64,000 nucleotides of DNA from positions 14,354,001 to 14,418,000 of the forward strand of contig JAYKYS010000004.1 in the NCBI GenBank assembly GCA_036924285.1, written 5' to 3'. Under the pieces are notes generated by a model that did no database searches, was not told where the DNA came from, and saw nothing but the letters and a program-made list of their open reading frames with translations. How positions within the stretch are numbered: the stretch's first letter is position 1; the number at the start of each line of letters is the position of its first letter. A program made the translations under genes and the position numbers. Positions 10,974 to 22,616 of the stretch are shown here, piece by piece. Origin of the DNA: Asterella californica (lineage: Eukaryota > Streptophyta > Marchantiopsida > Marchantiales > Aytoniaceae).

Positions 10974-13083
10974 GCTCACCGTGTCATCATCAGAACTAGC
11001 AAGCACCTGCTTTTGCCTTGCCAGGAGCTGTCGAGCTGGTTTTGACGGGCTGGCGTCTCATATAGACGGAGATTCATGCAGGCAGATCAGACATGTCAGG
11101 TGGATCAGTGGATGATAGTTCTCTAGAAGGGCGAGGGGAACGACAAGCCACATCTCGTAGAGTTTGGCAATTTAGCTGCATCTCACAGTTGTATAAATTC
11201 TGGTAAAAGCTGCTGTTGGGGTAATCTTAAATCAAGCGAGGTCCGTACATGGAACTTCCATCGTATAGAACGTTGCTACGTTTCGGTTTCATTGCATGTA
11301 ATAGCGATGCTCTGTACCTTCTATAAAGCTTGAATCTGAACACTGTATGAAAATGTTGTTAATTGTTGTGAAATCAAGCTGATTCTTACCCACAATAATC
11401 CAGGTTACTCAACTTGCGACATAAGCAAGAAATCTGACTCCTCCAGCGTACGAGTCCTCCAATGCCATTCTCGAAGTAGTATCTGGACACGCGCAGGTGG
11501 CTCTTGAACTTGACTTTGTTCACAAGGTGCGCGTTTTCTTTTATAATGCTCTCATTATAAAAGAAGTTATGGGTAGTGACAGCCAGATGCTGCCAGACTA
11601 ATGGCCAGCAAGCTGCTCCGTACATTATCTGATTCTGCTCTGTGAACTTTCATCCCTGGAGGTGATATGCAGCAGCTATTTCTTCAGTGTCTCTTAACTG
11701 ACAATAGCGATAATCCCTGAACCAGCACTTGTCTACAACCCTCAGACAACTCACGGTGGATAAAAGTTAGTGGTCCGGAACCTGACCGCTACCTTTGTCA
11801 GAGAGCTCTTACGTTAGTTATCCTTGCACGTGTTGGCTCTTATTCATACACTAACCAGCCTCCGAAGCAGTTCCAACCTCAAGTCCACACACATAAATGA
11901 GAACAGGTGAGCTCTAACTCCAGGACAGCAGAGCAATCAAGATCGAGGAAGTGAATGAAGCTCGATAGTTGACACGAGGCGACAATGATCTAAACTCCAA
12001 GCAGCTAAACAGCATCGGACTTCCTCGCTGATTACTGAGGCAAGACTTTAACCTCCAACAAACAACCGAGTTAGGACTATTATAGATAAAGCAGACAATT
12101 CAAGTCCAGCGTAAGTACCGTCAACTTTTGTGAACGAATACCCTGGTACTTCCCATCAAAGAGCCATCTGGACACTTACAGCACGTAAAGTCCAACCCTG
12201 GCTGGCAACCATCCATTAATTCTTAGCTCCGCGGTCCAGATTGACCACACTTGTAAAAGACGGCTGAAGGGAACATAAAAAGGAGCGTATTCCAACTGCG
12301 GTGGTCTTTCATCTTTAACATTATAGAACTTAGTTCTGCAGATCAGAACTCTAAAGAGAACTCTCGTCCTGCGCCACCTGTCTATCTTGGGACCAAGAAA
12401 ACTCACCTCAAATTTTCAATGCCATTTCAAGATAGTCAATACGAGCCCAAAATCTCCTGCGTCGAATTTTTCCATGTTGTGAAGACAGGTCGTAACTTGA
12501 GCTGAGACATAAAACACTAGCTCTCAGAACGTGTTCGTCAGATTGAATAGAGTTCTCAGTTCGCAACGCAATTCGAGTCCAGTATGCCCCATATAGACAG
12601 AAATACGCTTGCGGTTAGGTCACACAATCTAAAACCAGTGGAAGAGATCCCATATTCCGTTGCCCGCTGGAGACGGGGAGCTCCATATGAATTTAGAGTT
12701 GGTCTCTCATGCCTGAACAGTCTTTACTGCTAGTATTTTCCCATGTCAAGAATTCAGTAAATAATGGCGAGACAGCAACCAGCTTCTGGAAATGCCACTC
12801 TGGTGAACCACTAACACAGAACTTCGACCACGACCAATATTTCATTGCCTAAGACAAATGAAGTTCAGTCCTTCAATAGACCACTTCGAGAACAGGTACT
12901 TGTTCGGAGTTATTTGTTCGGAGTGAGTGGAGGGCGGAGAAGCTCATCTTCGGACACCAAACATAGCACAGTATCAGAGAATTCAAGCACCTGTGAACGT
13001 TATGCTGATTAGTTGCTCAGTCTTGGCACCCATCCACCGCAAGTGACAGTTTCTCAGATTTGTCAATCAGTACAAGTACGCGT
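10974..13083. other. spacer between two convergent genes
   Basis: Holds the 3' flanks of the DUF971 and COMMD3 genes. Frames at 11386-11625 (-) and 12176-12406 (-) show no known motif and no conserved splice pattern that I can support. They may be UTR or intron. Confidence 0.5.
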
Positions 13084-13683
13084 TTATCTCTGCACCGCTC
13101 TCTCGACTGACTTGTATGCATCCTTAAGGCGGGATACCAAGTCCTGCAGTTCCTCCATGCTTGCAACGAACTCCAGTTTATCCTCCTTGCCCTCTTCTCT
13201 ATCGGTTGTTTTGAGGCATACTCGGTACAGAAGCTCTCTCACAGAAGGATTGTCAGGAGCGGGTACGCAGTACTCCAGTCTCCACTCAACGCCTTCCAGT
13301 TTGGGAAGATAGCTGTGATTTGCTGTTTGAGATAAAAGCACTCTGAGGTCGTCTTTCTTACTTGTAAACATTTGTGCTATGAGATCCCCCTTAGCCTCGG
13401 CAAACTTACACTCGCTTCGCAAGAACAAAACCACCTCTGACTGAGACAGGTCATTCTTTGCCGCCTCGAGAAAGAGGCACACTAAGGCAGAGTAGGTTCC
13501 TTTGATAACATCCACATCCATCTCCTCGAGCTCCGGACCCACAAGAGCAGTGTCCTCCCTCTCCAGGCCTAAAATCACTGCCAATGCGGCAACTCCAAGA
13601 GCCTCAAACTGGCTCTCGGTAACTGTATCTATGCTACATGACAGAGCCTGTATTGCATCGTCACCAATATCAATCAAAACCAT
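13084..13683 (-). CDS. COMMD3: COMM domain-containing protein 3
   Basis: A complete intronless frame of 199 residues, close to the 195 of human COMMD3. The N-terminal helical domain includes ELEEMDVDVIKGTYSALVCL (about 51-70) and FLEAAKNDLSQSEV (71-84). The C-terminal COMM domain (about 125-195) starts LPKLEGVEWRLEYCV and ends SMEELQDLVSRLKDAYKSVE, the diagnostic Leu-rich tail also seen in animal COMMD3. COMMD proteins form a hetero-decamer within the Commander complex, which recycles membrane proteins from endosomes with retriever. The start ATG at 13681-13683 is the natural one. The upstream sequence at 14200-14628 recurs inverted at the right end of the window. The gene faces the DUF971 gene tail to tail, 2.1 kb away. 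COMMD3 identity is by motif recognition from memory. Confidence 0.88.
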   Translation of the reverse strand: MVLIDIGDDAIQALSCSIDTVTESQFEALGVAALAVILGLEREDTALVGPELEEMDVDVIKGTYSALVCLFLEAAKNDLSQSEVVLFLRSECKFAEAKGDLIAQMFTSKKDDLRVLLSQTANHSYLPKLEGVEWRLEYCVPAPDNPSVRELLYRVCLKTTDREEGKEDKLEFVASMEELQDLVSRLKDAYKSVERAVQR

Positions 13684-14199
13684 CGTTTGACAATTTCCTC
13701 CGTTGGAATGCTCATGTACACCTCCTTCGTCCCAACCTCTGCAGTTCTCTCCAAGTCGTTATTGCCTCTAGAACCTTGATAGTCTCTGTGAATCATGAGT
13801 ACATGTAGGCAGCCGTGGACGGTACCTCACGCTTTCTTCACTTATAACAATTATCGCCGATTTGGCAACAGAAACGCTGCGGACCAACCTCGGTGTGTCC
13901 TTGCCAACCCGGAAACTTCTTTCTAAGATTGTGGGACCTTCCGCAAATTCAACTACCACCAAAATTTTCAAACTCAAAGAAGAATCGCCAAAAACACGAG
14001 GAAGAGGAAAACTACAAGAACATTCAAACCCTCATCGACCGGATGCACATCGCAATATCCAAATTTCCAACCATGCGGCCTAGACGTTCGAATTTCCTTG
14101 GACAGACACAATTTACGGTAGTAATCCGAACCTCTCAATCTCAAGGCCAGAACTTGTCACAAGATACCCGAGGAAATCACATTTCCCTCACCACTATCG
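13684..14199 (-). promoter_or_regulatory. 5' flank of COMMD3
   Basis: Sequence between the COMMD3 start codon and the duplicated block. It probably holds the 5' UTR and core promoter. I cannot place a TATA box or a transcription start. Frames on + (13862-14315) have no recognisable product. Confidence 0.4.
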
Positions 14200-14628
14200 T
14201 ATCTTCCTTGAGTTTCAGTCCTCTTTCTTTTCCTTTCTTCCCTTCCTTGCGCCAAAGCCTTCATAAGCGCTCCTGCCATCAAATGCAACGTTGCAGACTA
14301 TCCTACAATAAGTAAAAATGCAAGTACTCCGCTCATTTACTCCATGGTCACAAAACCCAACCCAGTCACTCTTCCTCCTCTCAACGCATTTCCTCTCTGA
14401 CACTCCCCCATTCTTCGCCTTCACCCTTCACCCTAACGAGGAAAAGAACGCAATCCGTAGCCACCACCCCACCGCTTACCCGTTCCCTGCCTGGCTACTG
14501 TAGTACCCAAAGGAGAACTCTTGCCTCCGAGTTCCTGACTCCATTCATTCCAACAGTACGTAGGTACTGAAAACGACAACAAGGAGAACGTGTGATTGTG
14601 GGTTTCGGAGGACCGAGAGTCGCCCCAC
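14200..14628 (-). repeat. COMMD3-upstream block, copy 1 of an inverted duplication
   Basis: The minus strand of this block aligns along its length with + strand 63528-63970: ggcgactctcggtccnccgaaacc, a run ending ggtggtggctacgg, a cgttgagag tract, tgcatttgatggcaggagcgctt and gatacgatagtggtgagggaa each have a near match. Copies differ by many substitutions and small indels, so the duplication is old. Both frames are closed by stops, so the block is promoter or leader and not coding. Confidence 0.8.
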
Positions 14629-15828
14629 CTACTGCACATGATTCGACCTGGGAAATTCAGGCCCGGGTTCAATCCAATCCGGCTGCCAGCCAGGGTTGGA
14701 TTGCGGAAGTCACTCCTTGGCGGGCGGGTTCGCCACAGGCCACCCGGGTTCTCGCGAGCGGGAACTGCAGTTGGTGCTGCTGTTGTGCAAAGGTACACGT
14801 CGAAAACGCAAGTCTTTATCTAAAGAAAACTCGGATCAAATTTCATAAAGTGGTTCGATATTCTGCATTCACTTACTTATTCCGGAGTTCTCGTAAATGG
14901 TTTTTATCATAAACCTTTTAATTCAGAAAAGAGTAAGACAAAGTTGTAAATAATAAGTGTTTAATCTTGTCCGTTTATCTCTTCAAGAGACATCGGATTT
15001 TCTTTTGTGGGTAACCACAGCATACATGGACCAGTTTCACATGACAGCGACTTTACGTACGTGAAATTTATTTTATTTCTTTTTGCAGTCGAATCTCTAG
15101 TGTGCAACGTTAGAGATTCAGATATTAAAAGTATATATTATCTAAAAATATATATTTTACATGTAATGGTTATGGATATATATGACGTGTTACTTTAAGA
15201 ACTTAGATAATCTATTTATTATTAGAACTATATTTGATAAGTTTGAAACTGTCTCGAACTAAGATAAACAAAGAGATATATTATTAACAATTTAAGCTCT
15301 TACTATTTAATTTATTGAATTTTATTTTCATAATTAGTTAACCAGACAAACAATGAGATTATTAAGTATGGTTTACACAAGAAAAGACCCTAGTAACTCA
15401 TAGAATATCATCTTAGAAAGTTGACATCAACTATTATCAGATGAAAACTGAAAAATATTTTAATCACAGACAGAGTCAAATAGATTAAATCGTACATCAC
15501 TTACAAAATATGATTTATGAAATAACAAGTTCTTCTTCACAAAAGAATCTCCAAAATATCAAAGCAATGTGTTAGAATTTCATTCAAATCAACTAACCAT
15601 TAGAAAATGAATGATCAAATAAACACTTTTCTCCATGAGCTAGACAAGTCTTTGTGTAAATTACATGATGTTGTAAACGTACAAAGACTCTATAACACAA
15701 TTTAAAGTCATTCATACTAAAAATATAGTGCAAGTATTAATATTTTCACTACTTGATATTTTTCCATACCTCTTCAACTTTTGGAACATATCTTAATGAG
15801 CGATTCTAATGTTCTTTGTATGTTGTCG
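14629..15828. other. AT-rich spacer, no gene recognised
   Basis: The first 200 bp is GC-richer and belongs to the COMMD3 upstream region. The rest is AT-rich with many stops. Small frames (15007-15198) show nothing recognisable. Confidence 0.5.
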
Positions 15829-15932
15829 TGCGCTTACAAATAACTGCACAACATACATTGCTGTCCGATCAAACAACACATAAACACAACATATATACGA
15901 TGTCATATACATACACAAGTGTATCACAATCG
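15829..15932. repeat. 100-bp direct repeat, copy a
   Basis: Shared with 17971-18072 and 18371-18469 in the same orientation: cacaacatacat...cgatgtcata...acaagtgta. It marks the ends of the two PHD-element remnants and may be LTR-edge sequence. Confidence 0.7.
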
Positions 15933-16104
15933 CTCCTTAGCTGACGGTTAGGTCCCTCTAACTCCACATAACCATATATCTCAACTACGTGATATGCATT
16001 TTCATGAGTGTAAAGATTAAGAGATCGGATGCTATATTGCTCAATCGTTAATCGCATGTTTTCAATCCATATCACGTGAAGGTCAAATCGACCACCTCGC
16101 TATA

Positions 16105-16517
16105 TACATCATGGACACATCCATCGTCTTGGAGGATCTACGTCAAGAGATGGAGTCAAAAACAACATGTGTCATCTTCTCGAACAACCATCACACAATA
16201 ACATGCTAGTTGTTCCACTAACAGATCCACATAACATGCATCTCAAGTCAGCTCGTACTATTGCTAAGTTTGGATCTATTGTACCATCGATGTTTGAAAG
16301 ATGACATGATGCACAATTACGCACATGATATCTCCAAACAACACCATCGTAGTCCTCTAACATGAGGACCCAGAAGATAACATCTCATGCACACGTAAGA
16401 TAATGCACCTTGTTGTAACATCAAATATCGTCGGTGCAGTTTGCTGCAAATAAACATAATCGACATGATGGAACTTGCGTATGGACGATCGGTAACCTCC
16501 TCCCCGGATAATCGCAC
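16105..16517 (-). pseudogene. PHD-finger region of the Ty3-type element, copy 1
   Basis: The minus-strand translation shows RCMLCGSVSGTTSMLLCDGC: the first two Cys pairs of a C4HC3 PHD finger with normal spacing. After an in-frame stop the same frame continues with a His and, after RRW, the last Cys pair (C-P-stop-C). The HxxC cysteine reads Phe. The element evidently encoded a full PHD finger before it decayed. PHD fingers bind histone H3 tails. Confidence 0.65.
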
Positions 16518-17689
16518 ATCACATATTGATGTTGAGCAATTGCTAAGTTCTCAAGTGTCATCAGTATAACTCTCTGAAACACCTCCGCACGTTGAGATCA
16601 TGCTCTCATTCACATGTCGAGATCATCAAGGTCTAAAACCTCAATAGAATCACGACGAATGGCCGTAACAAGTTCTCGACCATATAGCAAAAAGTATGAT
16701 GAAAAAGATGTCAATGATACTTACGGGTTACATCGATATCTCATATCCAACCACGATAATTAAAGATCTCAATCTCCTAAACGCTCTTTCTGTAAGCCAT
16801 ACTTACGCAATCCTCTCTTCATTGTTTGAACAACTCTCTTTCCCTAACTATCTTCCTCAGGATGATCTCGATACGTGGTACGATGGTCAATCAGCATATG
16901 ATCACATAAAGCATGAAACTCCCCAAGATACTCATACCTTGGTTAGCACTTCAGCTGGAGCACCAAAATGACTGAACACTCGATAGAGAAAAGCTCACGT
17001 TGTCCCTCCACTCGTCTTGTTTGGTAACGCTGCCAACTCAATCCACTTGGAGAAGTGCTCCACCATCACTAATACATATCTATGATGACGTACGATCAAT
17101 ATAAGGGTCCTGCAAAATTCAAACTTCAATGGTAACCCAACCTATAATCGGTTAGGGGTATAGTTGTAGAGTAAGAGCATTGAATGATGCTCATACTCGA
17201 TCACAAACTACATGTCATTCAACAAACTATGCATGTCGATGTACCGCATCAACAATATTGTCCTTTGAGTAAGTACACTTTACTCTAGAATGTCACAAAT
17301 CCTCATGGTCATGTTGCACTAACTGTGCTCTTTGAGATGAGTGCGGCACCACATGTACTCTTAAGTACATGTCTTATTTCTTGTCAAAATCTCTTGGCTC
17401 GTTGGAGACGACGATATCATTCTTTGGCACTTATTGTGTCCACCATTATGCAAGTACTAAAATAACTCATAACCATCACATCCTCGTGAATATCCCGCTG
17501 GTCAGTTCAACCATCCTCACCTTTAGGATCTGAGGAATCGTCATCTTCTCTCTTACTTGAGAGAAATATAACATGACCATCCAAAGCCAACATACACAAA
17601 AAGATAGAGGTATGCCACCTCGACATAACCTCATCATCTATCTCACCATGCCAACGGACTCCTCTCGCAGCTCATTGACTTGCATGGAT

Positions 17690-17860
17690 TTCACCTCAAA
17701 CCGTCTACATCACAGTTCACCACTCCATGTCTATGTATGACATGAAAGTCATACTCTTGCAAAATAAGAGCCCATCGTGCAAGCTTTCATGTAAACGTGT
17801 CAGACTTCAATAACCACTTGAGCGGCTGATGATCATTGATGAGAATAAAAAAGTTCTCAA
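17690..17860 (-). pseudogene. RNase H C-terminal part, PHD-type Ty3 element
   Basis: The minus strand reads FILINDHQPLKWLLKSDTFT, then LARWALILQEYDFHVIHRHG and VVNCDVDGL. This is the typical end of Ty3 RNase H, where tether and RNase H lead to integrase. A stop separates the two blocks. Confidence 0.65.
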
Positions 17861-17970
17861 ATATATAACATATGAAGTGTACCACAGTCTACACTGCAAT
17901 CAAACACTCCTCCTCTGTACTCCACCACAAACTCCTTTTCTCATCATCTTTTTGTGTCAGCACTATGTCA

Positions 17971-18072
17971 TGCGCATACACATCGCTACACAACATACAT
18001 CACTGTCAGAGATACACCACACATACACATAACACATAGACGATGTCATACACATACACAAGTGTACCACAA
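17971..18072. repeat. 100-bp direct repeat, copy b
   Basis: Second copy of the block at 15829-15932. It is followed by about 300 bp without recognisable coding sequence (18073-18370) before the third copy. Confidence 0.7.
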
Positions 18073-18370
18073 TGATAAACGGTATGTACTCACTCCACCA
18101 TGCCAACCGGCACTAAACAATCACTAAAGTCGAGCCAAATCCACTATGTGCTCGCAAAGAATCCAGATTGCACTCACCAAGACTATCCACCGTAGCCAGG
18201 AGATTGAAGGCTCAACTCAAAGAACTAAGACCTCCAAGCCCTACCTGCAAAATATAACCCTAGTGGACTATCCCAAGAACTCGTCCTAACGGCACTAACG
18301 GCCCTACCGAGATTAGCCACTCCGCACTCAGCCAACCTAGCCGAGGTGCTAAATTGATGTGACAGCTGTA

Positions 18371-18469
18371 TGCGCATACACATCGTTACACAACATACAT
18401 CGCTGTCAGAGATACATCACATATACACATAACACATGGACGATGTCATACACAAGTATATTGCAATCG
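18371..18469. repeat. 100-bp direct repeat, copy c
   Basis: Third copy of the repeat, next to the 3' end of remnant 2 in its reading direction. Confidence 0.7.
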
Positions 18470-18511
18470 TCTCTCTAATTGACGGTTAGGTCCCTCTAAC
18501 TCCATATAGCC

Positions 18512-18928
18512 TCATATCCCAACTACGTGGTATACACCTTCAGTGCAAGGATCAGGAGGCCGAGTACTACATCGTCTCATCGTTAATCGTCTGTTTGCAA
18601 TCCATACCACGCAAACATCTAATCGGCTATCTCTGCTATATACATCGAGGACAACCCACCGTCTAACAGGAATGACATTGAGAGGTGGAGTCAAACATGA
18701 TATGTGCCAACCTCTCGAACAACCATCACACACCAACATAAGGACTGCTCCACCAACATATCCACACAACATACACCTCAAGCTCGCACGTGCAACTGCT
18801 AAGCTTGGATCAACGATATCATCGATGTTGGGAAGATGACATGACGCATAATTACGCACATGGTCCTTCCAAACAACACCATCACGACCTTCTAACATGA
18901 GTATTCCAGAAGGTAACACCTCACGCAC
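18512..18928 (-). pseudogene. PHD-finger C-terminus of a Ty3-type polyprotein, copy 2
   Basis: An open frame of 138 codons. Residues from about 50 read LRCMLCGYVGGAVLMLVCDG, then CSRGWHISCLTPPLNVIPVR: C-x2-C, C-x2-C and H-x2-C with PHD spacing and the Trp-His pair. The last Cys pair is replaced by VVLDVYS; copy 1 keeps it. Upstream GVVWKDHVRNYASCHLPN matches copy 1. It lies just downstream of the integrase, where chromodomains sit in chromoviruses, so it may have steered integration to marked chromatin. That role is inference. Confidence 0.7.
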
Positions 18929-19146
18929 TCGTAAAATAGTTCATCCTGCGATCACATCCAACGTCGTCGGTGCAGTCTGCTGTAGATAGATATAGTCGTC
19001 AAGATGAAACTTGCGAATCTATGACTGATAACCTACTCGTCGAATAGTCGCATATCGCAATGTGTCTCTATGCTGAGCAATCGCTAGGTTCTCAAAAGTC
19101 ATAGGTATAACTCTCAGAAATGTCTCTGCTCGTTGAGAACATGCTC

Positions 19147-19509
19147 TCACCCACATATCCGATTCAGCACCTCAGCAGAATTACGACAAATGACCAAAGA
19201 TAGATCTGGATCTCGGCCATACAATAGAAAATACGATGAGAAGGAAACCAAAGACGATTGTCGGCTAAAATGGTAGCTCATAGCCAACCATGATAACTGT
19301 ACATCCCAGTCTCTTAAGTGATCTTTCTGCAAACCATATTTGCGCAATCCTCTCTTCATTATATGAATTACTATCTCCGTCAAACCATCCGCCTCAGGAT
19401 GATTTTGAAATATAGTCCGATGATCAATCAGCACCTGATCACACAAAACTTGAAACTCACCAAGAAACTCTATACCTTGGTCTGTCAGCACTTTCAGATG
19501 GTGCTCCAA
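19147..19509 (-). pseudogene. integrase core, PHD-type Ty3 element
   Basis: Reads VLTDQGIEFLGEF (second catalytic Asp), then HPEADGLTEIVIHIMKRGLR (Glu of the D,D-35-E triad) and LSWLAMSYHFSRQSSLVSFS, YFLLYGRDP. The first Asp region lies beyond the insertion, around 20450-20620. The frame starts at a Met inside the core because the insertion removed its natural continuation. Confidence 0.75.
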
Positions 19510-19529
19510 AACGACTCAGCACTCGATCT

Positions 19530-20449
19530 AAGAACTATAAACCCTCCACGATCCAATCGATCAACTACCCACCGATCTCTCAACCTCCACGATCGTCATC
19601 GATGAATCTGCAAATGTCGGGCATGTCTCTCACTCAGGGGTCATCTCTGATGGCTTTGATGGAAGCACACCATGAATCTTGAAGAGAAAAATGCTAAGTT
19701 CACTCATTCATACACCCACAAACTTATCAACTAAAAATGTCCATAAACTCATCAACTAAAATCCTCCATTCTAACGACGTCTCTCAAGTTCTCACATACT
19801 AAAAATATCCCACACTCTCTATATTACTCAAGTTGTCATTACGACGATGTGAAAACAAGGATGAGGAGCTCTTCTCTACTCCTCTATTTATACATTCTAG
19901 GTTTTTACTTTGGTACCCTCCGGTAACTCAGCCGTAACTACTTTTACCGGGTTTTACTAAGATATTACTTAAGATAAAAGCATTAATCACATGGGTTTCT
20001 TATCTTTTCACATGGGCTTATTCCTTCAAAGTCAACAACGTCTAGAAGGATTTTGGAATATTCTCAAGGAATCTCGAATTTCCACCCCCCTTACACTGGG
20101 ACTCACTAAAAAGAAAACATGTGAAATCTCTTCTTGTTTTTAATGCTCACAAAGTCCACAACTTTAATCTAACCACTAATATCAAGTCAAAAAGGAGATA
20201 AGGGATACTTTCCACCTCCTTTCTACCTTTTAGACAAGATGACAAGATAGTAGTGCTCACTCTTTAGGAAATATTTGAATTCTGCCAAAAGTACAGCTAA
20301 GTTTAACCATAACTAACTTTTAGCTAGTCATGACTAACTTGATACCTCCTTAAAGTACTTGGGCAGCAAAGAAACATTCTCAACACTTAGTTTATAACTA
20401 AATACCTTACTAATAGACAAACTTCCTATGTGTAACCTAGGTCGTTACA
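19530..20449 (-). mobile_element. LTR-like insertion inside the integrase
   Basis: Compared with remnant 1 (around 16980-17030), about 900 bp is inserted here. On the minus strand the insert begins TGTAACGACCTAGG (20449), a common start of plant LTRs. Near 19655 it has a sequence like CCATCAGAGATG, reminiscent of a primer-binding site. I see no clean target duplication, so the left border is approximate. Confidence 0.45.
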
Positions 20450-21274
20450 GAACGCATATACCGTCCCTTCACTCGCCTTGTCCAGTAATGCCACCAACTC
20501 AATCCACTTGGAGAAGTGCTCCACCATCACCAACACATACCAATGGTGACGTATGGTCAATGATAAGGGTCCGCAAAATCCAAACTCCAACGGTAACCCA
20601 ACCCAATAATCGATAAGAGATATAACTGTGGAGTAGGAGCATTAAACGATACTCATACTCGATCACAAATCAAACATCGTGCAACAAACTGCTGCACATC
20701 GATATGCATATCACGTCATCAATATTGTCCTTGGAGTAAGCTATGCGTACGCTTCACTCCAAAATGTCTCAACTCCTCATGGGCATGTCATCCTAATTGT
20801 GCCCTTTAGGATGGATGTGACACTATCTGTACTCTTTTTTCAAATCACACTCGAAGTACATGTCGTCTTTCTCGTCGAAATCTCTTTACTTGTTGGAGGA
20901 CGCGATCTCGTTCCTTGACACTTATTGTGCCTACCACCACGTCAATACGTAGATACTCCATCACATCGTCGTGGATATCTCGTTGGTCTGAAACACCATC
21001 TCCACATTCAGGATCGGGAGACTCATCATCTACTCTTTGACCAGAGAAAGATACGACATGGCCCTCCATACTAGAGTTCATGATCAACACACAAAGAAAG
21101 ACATATGCATGCCACCCTAACACTATCTCCTCATCAACCTCGTCATGTCATCTAGTCCCAATCTGATCTTGCTAGAAGAACTTACACTTCCTAGGGTGTA
21201 ATTTCAACCCATGAGCTCTCAACCGCTCGAACACATTTCATAAGTGTTTCTCGTGCTCCTCCACTATAGCACTA
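20450..21274 (-). pseudogene. integrase N-terminal half and RNase H region, decayed
   Basis: 20460-20620 matches 17010-17170 of remnant 1 and lies before the insertion in reading order. The stretch to 21274 lines up with remnant 1 around 17170-17640 in parts. No continuous frame survives; identity rests on alignment to remnant 1 and on position between RT and integrase. Confidence 0.5.
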
Positions 21275-22616
21275 TTAAGATGTCGTCAGTATAGTATCTG
21301 ACAAAATCTAATCCTACTAGGATCTTGTCCATCACCTTGTGGAACTCAGCAGCGGCGTTCTTCAACCCAAATGATAAGAACCGCCACTGATGCAAACAAT
21401 CCTTATCGTGAGAGTCAATTCTCTAGAATGTTGTCTTGGACTTATTTTCTTCTCTCACCGGCAACGGATGATACCTTGCTCGAAGGTCCAAAGTACTGAA
21501 GATCTTCACATGCCCCACTGCATCAAAGATCACCTCAGGTGTCAACATGGCATACTTATCGGACTTTGTCTGTCGATTAATAGGACAGTAGTCTCCACAC
21601 ATCAATCTATCTGGGTAGTTGTCATACATATCTTTCTTTGCTGACATAACTGCAGAAGATGCATACTCTCCATGCGACATCTCCACCAACCCAACCTCCA
21701 ACAAGTCTTGAGTCCTACTTTGGATCAAGTTGATCCGTATACCATATCCCTTCAAGGTACCCAAATCCTTTATACTGAAGGCAAAACAATTCTTGTAGCT
21801 CTTCAAGAATCTATGAACTCTTCGTCTCTCCTCTTTTATAAGCTTGGGTCCAATCTCTGGCTCCCAAGAATCCTCTGTCACCTTGATAGGACAGTAGTAT
21901 CCACAGAACTGTGTATTTGTGTAGTTGCCATACATATCTTTCTTTATTGGCATAAATGTGGCAGATGCATACTGTCCATGCGACATCTCCACCAACCCAA
22001 CCTCCAACAAGTCTTAAGTCCTACTCTGGATCAAAGCTCTCTTCATGTCACTGTACATGTACGGACGTCGAAAAGATTGACGTGTCATTAGCCAAATCGA
22101 TCCGTATATCAGGTTCTTTCAAGGTACCCAAATCCTTCATACTGAAAGTAAAACAATTCCTGTAGCGCTTCAAAAATCTCTGAACTCTTCGTCTCTCCTC
22201 TCCTATAAGCTTGGGTCCAATCTCCGGCTCCCAAGTATCCTTTGTCATCTTGATAGGACGGTAGTCTCCACAGATCTGTCTATCTGTGTAGTTGCCATAC
22301 ATATCCTTCTTTGCTAGCATAATTGTGAAAAATGCATATTTCTCATGCGACATCTCCACCAACCCAACCTCCAACAATCTTGAGTCCTACTCTGGATCAA
22401 AGCTCTCTCCATGTCACTGTATCTATAAGGACGTCGAAAGATTGGCGTGTCATTAGCCAAATCAATCCATATACCAGGTCCTTTCAAGGTACCCAAATCC
22501 TTCATACTGAAGGTAAAATAATTCTTGTAGCTCTTGAAGAATCTCTTAACTCTTTGTCTCTCTCCTCCTGTAAGCTTAGGTCCAATCTCAGGCTCCCAAG
22601 TATCCTCTGTCACCAC
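21275..22616 (-). pseudogene. reverse transcriptase with triplicated N-terminal segment
   Basis: RT palm is seen as FVRYYTDDI (about 21275-21330) and LDLRARYHPLPVREENKSKT (about 21423-21490), with NRQTKSDKYAMLTPEVIFDA before it. The upstream segment (ALIQSRTQDLLEVGLVEMSH, AKKDMYGNYTDR, CGDYRPI) occurs three times in tandem. Normal Ty3 RT has this once (primer-grip approach, KKDG-R-CVDYR). Stops and frame shifts occur in each unit. Confidence 0.7.

Larger units (their letters stand above)
15829..18072 (-). mobile_element. Ty3-type element with PHD finger, remnant 1
   Basis: Minus-strand order: RNase H (about 17860-17690), integrase parts (about 17300-16700), then PHD finger (16363-16105). It ends at a 100-bp repeat (15829-15932) also found at its other side (17971-18072) and in remnant 2 (18371-18469). 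Compared with remnant 2 it lacks RT and gag. Many stops and frameshifts. Confidence 0.65.

Noticed and set aside
14433..14798. 121-codon minus frame upstream of COMMD3, ending in the duplicated block
   Set aside because: The second copy at 63.5 kb does not keep this frame open, so it is unlikely to be coding.
15829..18469. Regularly placed 100-bp repeats considered as a CRISPR-like or tandem array
   Set aside because: Only three copies at irregular distances of about 2.1 and 0.4 kb, at retroelement borders; this is a eukaryotic repeat.
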